A program made the position numbers and the translations under genes. From a virus: 37,817 nt of DNA. Numbering within the stretch: position 1 is the stretch's first letter; the number at the start of each line of letters is the position of its first letter. The notes below the pieces were generated by a model. That model made no database searches. It had not been told where the DNA came from and saw only the letters and a program-made list of their open reading frames with translations. Shown piece by piece: positions 7,456 to 14,713 of the stretch. Location of the stretch: the IMG/VR virus record IMGVR_UViG_3300045885_000389, positions 1 through 37,817 of that record, one strand, 5' to 3'.

Positions 7456-8186
7456 CGCATCCCACCATCGACAGGCACGATCGCGCCCGCCATGTAGCTC
7501 GCATGCTCCGAGCAGAGGAACGCGGCGACGTTGCCAACTTCGTGCGGCTGTCCCCAGCGTTGCATCGGCACGTACTTCTCCCAGAACGCCTTCGTCCAGG
7601 CCTCGTCCTGGTCGTAGATGAAAATCCCCGGCGTGTGGATCGGCCCCGGCGAGACCGCCGAGATCACGACACCATGCGGCGCGTAGATCCGGCTCAGGTT
7701 GCGGACATACGACTCGACGGCGCCCTTCGAGGAGATGTAGGGAACGTTTCCGGTCGCCAGTCGAACGCCGTTCGAACTGAAGTGAACGATCCGCCCCCAG
7801 CGCTTCTCCTGCATCTGCGGCAGGAAGACGCGGTTGATGTCGTGCGCGCAGCCGAGATTGAGCCGCCACACCTTCTCCCACTCGCTCGAGGGAAGGAGCG
7901 GATCGCGGATCCCTGCGGAGCCGCCGGCGACGTGCACGATGATGTCCGGGACGCCGAAGTTGTCGGTCACAGATCGGATGAGCCGTTCACGCTGCGTCTC
8001 GATGGTCAGATCGATCGGATAGACCGCTCCATCGAGCAACGGCGCGAGTTCGCGCAGCTTCGCCTCGTCGCGCGCGACGCCGATGACTTTGCAGCCCGCC
8101 GTCGCCAAGGCGAGCGCAACGCTCCGCCCCATGCCTTTGCTCGCGCCGCAGACCAGCGCGATCTTGCCTTCGATGCCGAGATTCAT
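7452..8186 (-). CDS. Classical short-chain dehydrogenase/reductase (SDR)
   Basis: A 244-residue oxidoreductase of the classical SDR family. The cofactor motif is CGASKGMG (TGxxxGxG type, about 13-20), a NAG-like segment is seen as VAGG, and the catalytic Ser-Tyr-Lys lies in HFSSNG and YISSKGA. The C-terminal GG end (PVDGGMR) is typical. Classical SDRs reduce or oxidise small alcohols and ketones; in this glycan operon it may act on a keto-sugar or another small intermediate, but the substrate cannot be read from sequence. The start shares one base with the stop of the zinc-ribbon gene (TGATG). Confidence 0.85.
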   Translation of the reverse strand: MNLGIEGKIALVCGASKGMGRSVALALATAGCKVIGVARDEAKLRELAPLLDGAVYPIDLTIETQRERLIRSVTDNFGVPDIIVHVAGGSAGIRDPLLPSSEWEKVWRLNLGCAHDINRVFLPQMQEKRWGRIVHFSSNGVRLATGNVPYISSKGAVESYVRNLSRIYAPHGVVISAVSPGPIHTPGIFIYDQDEAWTKAFWEKYVPMQRWGQPHEVGNVAAFLCSEHASYMAGAIVPVDGGMR

Positions 8187-8506
8187 CAGCTTCCCACTTG
8201 CTCGTCGGTCCCTTCCCACACGAACTGATCCAACGGGAAATGTTGGCGGCAGCCGACGCAGAACGTGCCGTTGTAGAACGACGGATCGCGCGCGTAGGTT
8301 TCGGCGATCGAGAGTCCCATCCGCGTCACTGTGCCGCACGTCTTGTGGACGTAGGACTCGCGCACCGGGCGAACGAACCCCTTGGCGCGCTCCTCGGCTG
8401 AGAGCACCACGTAACCCTTCTGCTGCCCGTCTCCACGGTCTTGCGTATGTGATCGATCGGCCGGCACGGGCGCGCCGTCTGTTAAGGTGACTTCCGGTTC
8501 GCTCAT
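8186..8506 (-). CDS. Small phage protein with paired CxxC-type zinc site
   Basis: A 106-residue protein. After a ~30-residue disordered start it has a compact conserved part: GYVVLSAEERAKGFVRPVR, then HKTCG, ETYARDPSFY and TFCVGCRQHFP, ending in EGTDEQ. I recognise this from phages and prophages of proteobacteria, where it occurs as a hypothetical protein near virion genes. The cysteines of TCG and FCVGC, with nearby histidines, could bind zinc. No function is known to me. It is embedded in the cargo, with its ATG overlapping the kinase stop as ATGA. Confidence 0.7.
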   Translation of the reverse strand: MSEPEVTLTDGAPVPADRSHTQDRGDGQQKGYVVLSAEERAKGFVRPVRESYVHKTCGTVTRMGLSIAETYARDPSFYNGTFCVGCRQHFPLDQFVWEGTDEQVGS

Positions 8507-9327
8507 GTCTTTTCCTTGAGATCTTCGCGCCTCACAGCGCGCTGATGGCCCAGCACGCCGACCTTCGCCGCGCCCGCCATGTTTCCGATGCGAACCAGGT
8601 CCTGGATCGAATATCCCGCCGCCGCAAATGGCGAGGAGACCGCGAGCACCGCGTCGCCGGCGCCCATGGTGTCGACCACGTGTTCCGCTCTGGCTTTCTC
8701 GCGATGGAACTCGCCATCGAATCCGATCGCGCCATTCGATCCCAGCGTCACGACAATCTTCCCGTAACCAAGACTTCGAATGACATCCTCGATCGGCGAA
8801 CAGTTGTCATGTGCCGCGAGTCTCGCCTCGAGTTCGTCGATAACGACGTAGTCCGCCCGCGGGTACTTCGTGATCAGGTTGAATCCGAAGTTGGAACTGT
8901 TCGTCTGCGCGTTGACCGCCAGGAATCTCGCCTCTGCGCTCACTCTGCGGATCGCGGCCGGCGTCATCGTGCCGTGTCCGAAGTCCGCCACGATCACAAG
9001 ATCGTAGGACGAGACATCGACCTCATCGAGACTGTAAGCCGGCTCATCTGTCGTTTCGTGCAACGTGAAGAGCTTCTTCGATCCTTCCACGAATCGCGTA
9101 TTGATCAACACCCTGCGCCCGTAGATCACGTCGATGTCGGAGACGACCCATTCCAGGTGCTTCGCAGCTGCCCAGACGCCGCCGTGGTACTTCTCCTCAC
9201 GCTCGTAGCCTACGGAGAGCACGCTTTCCTTCATCGACTTGCCGAGCGGGCGGACGAACACGTACTTGTCATAGATCGCGTCGCCAATCATCAGCACGCG
9301 ATACTGACTAACCGCGTCGAAGTTCAT
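8503..9327 (-). CDS. hldA: HldA-like heptose-7-phosphate kinase (PfkB family)
   Basis: A 274-residue PfkB/ribokinase-type sugar kinase most like the kinase half of HldE (RfaE domain I). The N terminus VLMIGDAIYDKYVFVRPLGK, followed by KESVLSV and YHGGVWAAAKHL, follows the RfaE-I pattern. The catalytic anion-hole motif DTMGAGDA is at about 219-226, with Asp225 as the base. HldA phosphorylates D-glycero-D-manno-heptose 7-phosphate at C1. It overlaps the nucleotidyltransferase gene by 20 bases and lies in a set with GmhA-like and transaldolase genes, which supports a heptose substrate. It is shorter than typical HldA (~310-330), so specificity could differ. Confidence 0.78.
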   Translation of the reverse strand: MNFDAVSQYRVLMIGDAIYDKYVFVRPLGKSMKESVLSVGYEREEKYHGGVWAAAKHLEWVVSDIDVIYGRRVLINTRFVEGSKKLFTLHETTDEPAYSLDEVDVSSYDLVIVADFGHGTMTPAAIRRVSAEARFLAVNAQTNSSNFGFNLITKYPRADYVVIDELEARLAAHDNCSPIEDVIRSLGYGKIVVTLGSNGAIGFDGEFHREKARAEHVVDTMGAGDAVLAVSSPFAAAGYSIQDLVRIGNMAGAAKVGVLGHQRAVRREDLKEKT

Positions 9328-9709
9328 TCAGCAACCCTGTGGCCGATAGCTTCGGCGTCTGGGTGAAGCGGATGGCGGTGCTGTGCGACTCGCACCAGTC
9401 CATGACCTCCAGCGCGATTCGCCCGACGTAGTCTGATCCCTTCACGAACACGTCGGGGCGGATTGAGTCCAGACCATGTAGCACGCTTGGCACCAGCAGG
9501 ACGATATCGACGCAGCGCAGTTGCAGCAGCGCACGCTTTCTCATCTGAGCGTCTAGAACTGGACGCCCCTCGCCCTTTTCCGCGCGGACATGTTCATCAT
9601 CCGTCAAGGCGACCACGAGAACGTCGCCCATCTCCTTCGCGCGCTCGAGGTGCAGCACGTGTCCAGCATGGAGCGGATCGAAGCATCCGTTCGCCATCAC
9701 CACGCGCAT
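9308..9709 (-). CDS. hldC: HldC-like sugar-phosphate nucleotidyltransferase
   Basis: A 133-residue cytidylyltransferase-fold enzyme. The signature is NGCFDPLHAGHVLHLERAKE, with the HxGH motif at 14-17. Further family marks are VALTDDEHVRAEKGEGRP (the RfaE-II loop) and a C-terminal KLSATGLLNEL that takes the place of the ISTT-type end. The closest relatives are the nucleotidyltransferase half of HldE and free-standing HldC, which join heptose 1-phosphate to a nucleotide (usually ADP). The separate kinase and transferase genes differ from the fused enterobacterial HldE. The nucleotide used cannot be told from sequence. Confidence 0.78.
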   Translation of the reverse strand: MRVVMANGCFDPLHAGHVLHLERAKEMGDVLVVALTDDEHVRAEKGEGRPVLDAQMRKRALLQLRCVDIVLLVPSVLHGLDSIRPDVFVKGSDYVGRIALEVMDWCESHSTAIRFTQTPKLSATGLLNELRRG

Positions 9710-9715
9710 GTCTTT

Positions 9716-10756
9716 TTACGCCTTCGCGTAGCGATCGGTACGATAGGACGCCAGTGGATCCTTGACCGCGAAGCCCTTCTCAGTGAGCTGTTTGACGTTT
9801 GTGAACCAGGGATTTTCGAGTGCGTCCTTGAACATCCCGATCTTGAACTTCCGGCAGAGATCCCGCACCGCGTCCTCGACACTGTACTGAGGCATGAACC
9901 CGAGCACGCGCGCGATCTTCGACGAGTTGATGTGATAGCTTCGCGTGTCCGTGCTCTCGGTCGTGACGATCGAGGGACGGAATCCCATTTCCTGGTCGAC
10001 CACTTTCGCGACGATCAGCGCGATCTCGGAGACCTTGAGGTTCTCCTGACCCACGTTGAAGGTTTCGCCCGCGATCTTCTCAGCGGGCGCGGTCAACAAC
10101 AGTTGATAGCAGGCGGTCATGTCACGGATGTGCAGATTCGGTCGACGCTGCTCGCCGCCGAACACCGTAATCTCGCGCTTCAGAACCGCGAGCATGGTCA
10201 TGATGTTGACGGTGAGATCGAACCGCTGCCGCGGCGCGTAGCCGCACACCGTTGCCGGGCGGATGATCACGCATTCGAAATCGGGCGACTGGTGCTTCAG
10301 CAGCAGCGGCTCGCACATGCCCTTGTAGCGGTTGTACAGCGTCAACGGTACCAGCGGATGATCCTCGAAGACGTCCGGGGCATCGGAGATCCCGTAGACC
10401 GAGCTCGACGAGCAGTAGATGAAGCGCCGCACGCCTGCCTCTTTCGCCGCGATCACGAGCGGCTCGAAGGCGTCGTAGTTGATCGAGGTCGACAGCGCCT
10501 CATCGAGCTGGCAGCTGTGATCGTTGGAGACGCACGCCATGTGAATGACCGCGTCCTGCCCGCGCATCGCGCGCTTGACCGCCTTTGCGTCGCGGATATC
10601 GCCGACGATCGGGCGGTAGTGGTCATTGTCTCTTGGTAGGTACCCGTCGCCAAACCATCCGATATCCAGCCCGGTGACGGCGTGCCCATCGGCGAGGAGA
10701 AACGGAACCATCCAGCTGCCGACGTAGCCGCATTGCCCGGTGACGCAGACTTTCAT
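9716..10756 (-). CDS. NAD-dependent sugar-nucleotide epimerase/dehydratase (extended SDR)
   Basis: A 346-residue extended SDR. The nucleotide-binding GxxGxxG is TGQCGYVGSW (6-15), a catalytic Ser lies in YCSSSSVYG, and YxxxK is YNRYK (141-145). The substrate-binding half has RPATVCGYAPRQRF and GGEQRRPNLHIRDM, as in nucleoside-diphosphate-sugar epimerases. It probably changes the stereochemistry or oxidation of an NDP-sugar. In this position it could act on the NDP-heptose made by the neighbours, although it is not an obvious HldD. It overlaps the transaldolase stop by four bases and is followed six bases later by the HldC-like gene. Confidence 0.8.
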   Translation of the reverse strand: MKVCVTGQCGYVGSWMVPFLLADGHAVTGLDIGWFGDGYLPRDNDHYRPIVGDIRDAKAVKRAMRGQDAVIHMACVSNDHSCQLDEALSTSINYDAFEPLVIAAKEAGVRRFIYCSSSSVYGISDAPDVFEDHPLVPLTLYNRYKGMCEPLLLKHQSPDFECVIIRPATVCGYAPRQRFDLTVNIMTMLAVLKREITVFGGEQRRPNLHIRDMTACYQLLLTAPAEKIAGETFNVGQENLKVSEIALIVAKVVDQEMGFRPSIVTTESTDTRSYHINSSKIARVLGFMPQYSVEDAVRDLCRKFKIGMFKDALENPWFTNVKQLTEKGFAVKDPLASYRTDRYAKA

Positions 10757-11430
10757 ATCGAGAATCCCTCGGCATCTTTCTTGAACTGCTGGCAGGTTTC
10801 GAGCGAGTACGCGGTGAGGTCGCGCCCGAACTTCTTCAGTTTCGCGATGAGATCTGGCGTCATCGTGATTACGCCCGCTCCGCAGCGCTCGGCCTGCACG
10901 ATGTTGAATACTTCCCGCGTGCTCGCCCAAAGCACGCTCGCCCCGCACGGCTTCGCGATCTTCGCCGCCTCGGCGACGATGGGCTCTGGATCCACGCCGG
11001 CGTCCGCGATCCGGCCCGCGAAGATCGAGATCAGCGCGCCGGGCCCGCGCAGGCTCCAGACGATCTGCTTGACCTGTGGGATCGTGAAGACCGCCGTGAC
11101 GTTGATGGGGACGCCGTCGCGCGACAGCGCCTCGATGACGGGTCCGGTGAACTCGCCTCGGCTGTTCATGACCGGGATCTTCACCACCGCATTGACGCCC
11201 CAGGAAGCGATCGCGCGCGCCTCGCGCTCCATTTCGACGGGGTCGTCCGAGAAGACCTCGAGCGAGACCGGCAGCGGCGCCGCCTCTTCCAGAACTTGCA
11301 GCCCGAAGGCGCGGTAGTCGCCGATGCCCGCCTTGCGGCAGAGCGTCGGGTTGGTCGTGTAGCCGGAGATGCCCTTCAGCGACCGGATCGCGTCGAGATC
11401 CGCGCCGTCCGCGTAGACCTTGATCACCAT
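10753..11430 (-). CDS. Transaldolase, fructose-6-P aldolase-like subfamily
   Basis: A 225-residue class I aldolase of the small transaldolase/FSA type. Motifs: GYTTNPTLCRKAG near the N terminus (TNP is family-typical), AVVKIPV with the Schiff-base Lys at about 84, INVTAVFT, and SIFAGRIADAG. Enzymes of this kind move dihydroxyacetone units and can form sedoheptulose 7-phosphate, the input for GmhA. The gene lies directly after a GmhA-like gene and before the epimerase and heptose-activation genes, as in bacterial LPS heptose clusters. Whether it feeds S7P or carries out another aldol step is inference. Confidence 0.85.
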   Translation of the reverse strand: MVIKVYADGADLDAIRSLKGISGYTTNPTLCRKAGIGDYRAFGLQVLEEAAPLPVSLEVFSDDPVEMEREARAIASWGVNAVVKIPVMNSRGEFTGPVIEALSRDGVPINVTAVFTIPQVKQIVWSLRGPGALISIFAGRIADAGVDPEPIVAEAAKIAKPCGASVLWASTREVFNIVQAERCGAGVITMTPDLIAKLKKFGRDLTAYSLETCQQFKKDAEGFSI

Positions 11431-11993
11431 TTGGTTCTATTCCTCTGCAGCGCAGGATGCGAGACCAGCAGGTGAACGATCACCATCTGCCAAGCCTCGG
11501 TGTGCGGGGTGACTCTGCCTTCGTCGACGGTCGGGATCACGATCGCCACGTCGGCGTGCTGCGCCGTGTAGCCGCCGTCGCGCCCAACGATGCCGTACAC
11601 ACGCATGCCTTGTTCTCTGGCGGCACCGATCGCCCGCACCAATGGAACACTGACGTCCGGCGTGCCGCCACCGACCGACAGCACCATCAAGCAGTCCTGG
11701 TTCGAGGCGAACTGCATCAGCTGCCCAGAAAAGATGCTATCCCAGCCATCGTCGTTGGCGCGCGCCGTCAGATCGGAGATGTTCTCGACCATTGCGCGGG
11801 CATCGATGCCGCAGAGCCTGCGGAAATCCGCGGCTGCATGGATGCAGTTCGCCGCACTGCCGCCGAGCCCGGCGAGGTACAGCGTGCCGACGAAGGACGC
11901 CAGTTCGTCGACCAAGCGCTCGATCGACGCTTTGTCGATCAGCCTCGCGACCTTGGCGGTCTCGACCATGAAATCGGCGACGTGCGCGCTCAT
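11424..11993 (-). CDS. gmhA: GmhA-like sedoheptulose-7-phosphate isomerase (SIS domain)
   Basis: A 189-residue SIS-domain protein. Marks are LAGLGGSAANCIHAAADFRR, ISDLTARANDDGW, the phosphosugar loop VLSVGGGTPDVSVPLVRA, YGIVGRDGG and TPHTEAWQMVIVHLL. These match the GmhA type that isomerises sedoheptulose 7-phosphate to D-glycero-D-manno-heptose 7-phosphate, the first committed step of nucleotide-heptose synthesis. The neighbouring transaldolase, kinase and nucleotidyltransferase strongly support that assignment. The start ATG overlaps the glycosyltransferase stop as ATGA. It is close to the usual family length (~190), with no loss. Confidence 0.85.
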   Translation of the reverse strand: MSAHVADFMVETAKVARLIDKASIERLVDELASFVGTLYLAGLGGSAANCIHAAADFRRLCGIDARAMVENISDLTARANDDGWDSIFSGQLMQFASNQDCLMVLSVGGGTPDVSVPLVRAIGAAREQGMRVYGIVGRDGGYTAQHADVAIVIPTVDEGRVTPHTEAWQMVIVHLLVSHPALQRNRTKW

Positions 11994-12880
11994 GCCGACC
12001 TCCAGATGCAGACGACGTTGCGGTTCACGGCGTGGTGCGGTTGCTTCTGCATGAATCGGTCCGGCTCATTCGGGTCCGTAGGAAGGCACGGTGGTGCGTG
12101 CCCAAGTTCTGGCGTCAGTTCTGCCACAAAGGCGGCGTCACTCGATCCGATCACGCGTTGCCTCTCCGACTGGACCAACAGCCGTGGGAAACTGTGGTCG
12201 TAGGCGCCGAATTTGTTCATGTGCTTGAACCACTCCGCGTCGCCGCGCGTCGGCTGCATCAGGTAGGCGGAGTGCTTGCGGTGAGTTATCGCGTACAGCC
12301 CATCGCCGAGGCGTCTCCAGGAAACGCCTGACTCGTACGAGTTCGTATGCCGACGCGTCGCTTCGGCTTCGGCGAACCCGCGATGCATGCGTTCAAACGA
12401 GAGTCTTACCAGTTCCGCGTTTGAGAGTGGAACGTTGCCCATCGCCTCGATGAATCCGTCTGCGATCACGCGCATCGGAGCCATGGCGATGCAGAGCCCT
12501 GGCACAGACCCGAGCTCAATAATCGATCCAAGCGATCCGTCGCCGAAGATCGAGTCGGGTGCGATCCAGAGAAACGCGCCTTTATCTCGGGTCTCGTGGA
12601 TCTCTGAGATCAGCGCCCGCTTGAGGTTCTCTTTTCGTGCCGTCCCGTCCTCCGGGGCGTGCGAATTGAAGATCCCAATGCGAAGCTCCAACGGCACTCT
12701 GCCAGCTGCGCGTCGCACGCGTGCTTCGTCTTCCGGCGTAGTCCAGATATCCCAGCCGTCCGCTGTCGCCAATGCGGCGCGGTTCTTCGGCCACAACAGA
12801 GAATGGATGCAACCCCGCTCGAACCAATCCAGGTACGGCTCGTTGTACACGATCGAGAAGATCCGCAGCGAGCGCCGCAT
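11990..12880 (-). CDS. Putative GT-A-type glycosyltransferase
   Basis: A 296-residue protein with the layout of a GT-A transferase: an N-terminal strand RIFSIVYNEPYLDWFERGC, a middle acidic strand end LWIAPDSIFGDG that could be the DxD-like metal site (P-D-S-I...D), and a C-terminal aromatic-rich part (YAITHRKHSAYLM, YDHSFPRLLV). I cannot place it in a numbered family. A sugar-transfer role fits its place between the UDP-sugar-dehydrogenase-like gene and the heptose genes, but family and substrate are uncertain. The start overlaps the preceding stop as TGATG. Confidence 0.6.
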   Translation of the reverse strand: MRRSLRIFSIVYNEPYLDWFERGCIHSLLWPKNRAALATADGWDIWTTPEDEARVRRAAGRVPLELRIGIFNSHAPEDGTARKENLKRALISEIHETRDKGAFLWIAPDSIFGDGSLGSIIELGSVPGLCIAMAPMRVIADGFIEAMGNVPLSNAELVRLSFERMHRGFAEAEATRRHTNSYESGVSWRRLGDGLYAITHRKHSAYLMQPTRGDAEWFKHMNKFGAYDHSFPRLLVQSERQRVIGSSDAAFVAELTPELGHAPPCLPTDPNEPDRFMQKQPHHAVNRNVVCIWRSA

Positions 12881-13527
12881 CAGATTTCCGCCAGCGTGCG
12901 CATGTCGCGCAGCAGGTGGGTGCTCTGCTTCCAGTCGCCGGGGTCCAGATAGGCCTGCGGCCCGATCCTAGCGTCGTGGCGGAGCACCTCGGCGATGCGA
13001 TCCCACTTCGCGCCGACTTTCGCGGCCTTGCCGGCGAGCTCGTTGGTCACCTCGACCTGCGCCGCGAGGAAGCAGTTGATCGCCATCTTGGCGAACTCCG
13101 CCTCCTCCCAGGACATCTTGAGCACCGGGCAGCGGAAGGCGTCCAGGTACTTCTGGTAGGGGTCCGGCAGCGCGTCCGCCGGGTTTTGGCAGCCCACGAT
13201 CAGGACTTCAGGCTTGCGCGCGCGATCCGCCGCGTCCTTGATCCGAAGGGTCTCTGCCTGGTGCCAGAGATTGAACCCCAGCGATCGCGTGAACCCTGGC
13301 GGCACGGCGGACGTGAGCACCACCGGGACTTTCACACGCCGCGCGACCGCGACCAGCTTACGGATCGGGTCCAGATCTCGCCGACCTGACTCGTCCGTCG
13401 GCGTGTCCATCGAGACGAAGATCAGAGTCGCGGACTTTGGGTCCGGACCGGTCCTGAATCCCTTCTCTCTTGCTGCTGCTGCGAGGTGCTGCGCGGCGTG
13501 TGTGTCGCCGAGGAAGCAGAGCTTCAT
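12880..13527 (-). CDS. Truncated UDP-glucose/GDP-mannose dehydrogenase-like protein
   Basis: A 215-residue protein, half the usual ~430 of the family. The N-terminal dinucleotide fold is reduced (MKLCFLGDTHAAQHLA lacks the usual GxGYVG). The strand IFVSMDTPTDESGRRDL and the segment VVLTSAVPPGFTRSLG match the family's CVPTP and STVPPGT regions. The helical linker EEAEFAKMAINCFLAAQVEV then TNELAG is a clear match to the central domain. At the place of the catalytic Cys loop (normally GGxCFPKD) it reads WKQSTHLLRDM, with no cysteine, and the protein then ends. It probably cannot carry out the normal two-step oxidation. Frame and coupling are intact, so it is a compact protein rather than a pseudogene. 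Confidence 0.72.
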   Translation of the reverse strand: MKLCFLGDTHAAQHLAAAAREKGFRTGPDPKSATLIFVSMDTPTDESGRRDLDPIRKLVAVARRVKVPVVLTSAVPPGFTRSLGFNLWHQAETLRIKDAADRARKPEVLIVGCQNPADALPDPYQKYLDAFRCPVLKMSWEEAEFAKMAINCFLAAQVEVTNELAGKAAKVGAKWDRIAEVLRHDARIGPQAYLDPGDWKQSTHLLRDMRTLAEI

Positions 13528-13748
13528 TTGCCCTTTTGTTGGATGCCGTTCTCGGCGAGCCGCTCGATCTCTTCGAGAGGCCACTTGCGAAGCGCATTCC
13601 AGGATGCAGCGAGACGGCGCGCTTTCTCGCGAGAGACTTGGATCGGTTCGCTCCACTCGCGATATCCGTGGTCGACGTACGCCAGCGGCGTAGATCCTGC
13701 CCGAAGCTGCAGATGCTCATCTACCCTCAGAATCGGGACGCGCTTCAT
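13524..13748 (-). CDS. Unrecognised 74-residue protein
   Basis: A small basic protein with no family I recognise. It has a short N-terminal strand (KRVPILRVDEHLQLRAGST) and a C-terminal helix rich in Trp, Arg and Glu (ASWNALRKWPLEEIERLAEN). Both its start and its stop overlap the neighbouring genes as ATGA, which supports translation. It could be a small partner of the dehydrogenase-like protein that follows, but there is no direct evidence. Confidence 0.6.
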   Translation of the reverse strand: MKRVPILRVDEHLQLRAGSTPLAYVDHGYREWSEPIQVSREKARRLAASWNALRKWPLEEIERLAENGIQQKGK

Positions 13749-14005
13749 ATCGTGATCTGCTTGTAGCCCATCGCCTTGGCGGTCCGCCAGGCGCCGCCGT
13801 AGAGCAGCGACCCGATCTGCGCATTGCCGTCGGTGCAGATGTGCCCGAGCGCGAACTCGGTTCCGTCGGCACAGAGCGCGATCACACCGTGCACCTTGTC
13901 GCCTTCGGACGCGGCGATCGCGATGTTGAACTCTCCGCGATAGGCGGAGTGCAGCGCGAAGAAGTCCTTCGCGGATTTGATGCTGATCGGTGTGAGCTCG
14001 ATCAA
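13745..14005 (-). CDS. XF1762-family phage protein
   Basis: An 86-residue protein with a TTG start at 14005 behind an excellent ribosome site (AAGGAGGGG). The order of motifs (ELTPISIKSAKDFFALH near the start, VHGVIALC in the middle, then HICTDGNAQIGSLLYGGAWR and AKAMGYKQI) matches the XF1762 family common in phages, whose core is CTDG...LYGAAWRAAKALGY. The family has no established activity that I know; its fold is thought to be acetyltransferase-like. This copy is somewhat shorter than usual and ends soon after the GYKQITI strand. The gene follows a 94-base gap, the only sizeable break inside the cargo operon. Confidence 0.7.
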   Translation of the reverse strand: MIELTPISIKSAKDFFALHSAYRGEFNIAIAASEGDKVHGVIALCADGTEFALGHICTDGNAQIGSLLYGGAWRTAKAMGYKQITI

Positions 14006-14008
14006 GAG

Positions 14009-14017
14009 CCCCTCCTT
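14009..14017 (-). promoter_or_regulatory. Strong ribosome site deciding a TTG start
   Basis: AAGGAGGGG on the minus strand lies about five bases upstream of a TTG (14005) that opens the XF1762-like gene. It lets the second half of the cargo operon be translated independently after the 94-base gap at 14006-14099. That gap holds no gene; it contains a weak inverted repeat (GACCG ... CGGTC) just upstream of the site. Confidence 0.75.
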
Positions 14018-14099
14018 CTGACCGAACCTTTAGCCGGTCTCACTTCCGGTTTCGCCACCCCGGACGGCCATTCCCCGCACGACGCGCTGCGGGTCGCAA

Positions 14100-14660
14100 T
14101 CATTTGACGGCGTCTTCCATGTTCATCGCCGCCGCTTCACGACGGATAACCTCGCGCAGCGCCGCGGCCATCCAGGGGCCCATGTGTTTGTAGTGCGCCG
14201 TGGATACGATTCGATCGTCGACGACCGCGGGCGCATCGACGTATATTCCGCCGGCGTTCTCGATGTCGTCGCGGATGCTGTAGTAGCCGGAGATCTGCCG
14301 ACCATTCACCAGTCGAGCGGATATCAGCAGCTGCGCGGCGTGGCAGATCGAGGCTATGACACCGCCTACGCGATGGTGCCATTGGATGTAGTCGAGGATC
14401 TCTCGATCCTGCCGCATGTACTCCATCGCCTTCGCGCCGCCCGGCAATACGAGCAGATCGTAATCGGGAGTGGGCTGCGCGAAGTTGACATGCGGAACAT
14501 CCCTGGTAGGGACGATCTTCTCGCCGACGATGCCGAGAACTGTCTCCTCGCCTCGCGTGGCGATATCGACTTTGAAGCCTGCCTCATCGAGGCGGTAAAT
14601 CGGGTAGTACACCTCGCGATCGGTCGCGAATTTGCCTGTGAGTATCAGGGCTTTCTTCAT
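14100..14660 (-). CDS. DJ-1/PfpI-family protein
   Basis: A 186-residue protein of the DJ-1/PfpI superfamily. It has an N-terminal strand KKALILTG, the acidic partner residue in ATDREVYYP (Glu16), the oxyanion region LLVLPGGAKAMEYM, and the nucleophile elbow VIASICHAAQLL with Cys106-His107. Members act as chaperones, deglycases, glyoxalases or amidases, so the activity cannot be fixed from sequence. Its place among sugar genes would allow a role in handling reactive sugar aldehydes or in glutamine-amidotransfer-like chemistry; this is inference. The ATG overlaps the stop of a tiny upstream frame as ATGA. Confidence 0.8.
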   Translation of the reverse strand: MKKALILTGKFATDREVYYPIYRLDEAGFKVDIATRGEETVLGIVGEKIVPTRDVPHVNFAQPTPDYDLLVLPGGAKAMEYMRQDREILDYIQWHHRVGGVIASICHAAQLLISARLVNGRQISGYYSIRDDIENAGGIYVDAPAVVDDRIVSTAHYKHMGPWMAAALREVIRREAAAMNMEDAVK

Positions 14661-14713
14661 GCAGCCACCCGAGAGGCATGATATTGGTTATTCCCACTGA
14701 ACTTCTTCATCAT
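14657..14713 (-). CDS. 18-codon coupled small ORF
   Basis: A tiny frame reading MMKKFSGNNQYHASRVAA. Its first ATG overlaps the dehydratase stop (ATGA), and its stop overlaps the PfpI start (ATGA). It fills an otherwise untranslated gap and could act as a translational relay. It resembles no known peptide; real function as a peptide is doubtful. Confidence 0.35.
   Translation of the reverse strand: MMKKFSGNNQYHASRVAA

Noticed and set aside
8503-9709. Single fused HldE gene broken by a frameshift
   Set aside because: The nucleotidyltransferase part comes first and the kinase second, the reverse of HldE, and each has its own start; two separate genes fit better.
12880-13527. Pseudogene of a UDP-sugar dehydrogenase
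   Set aside because: The frame is clean, the start and stop are coupled to both neighbours, and the missing C-terminal domain is not found in another frame nearby; a compact functional protein is more likely.
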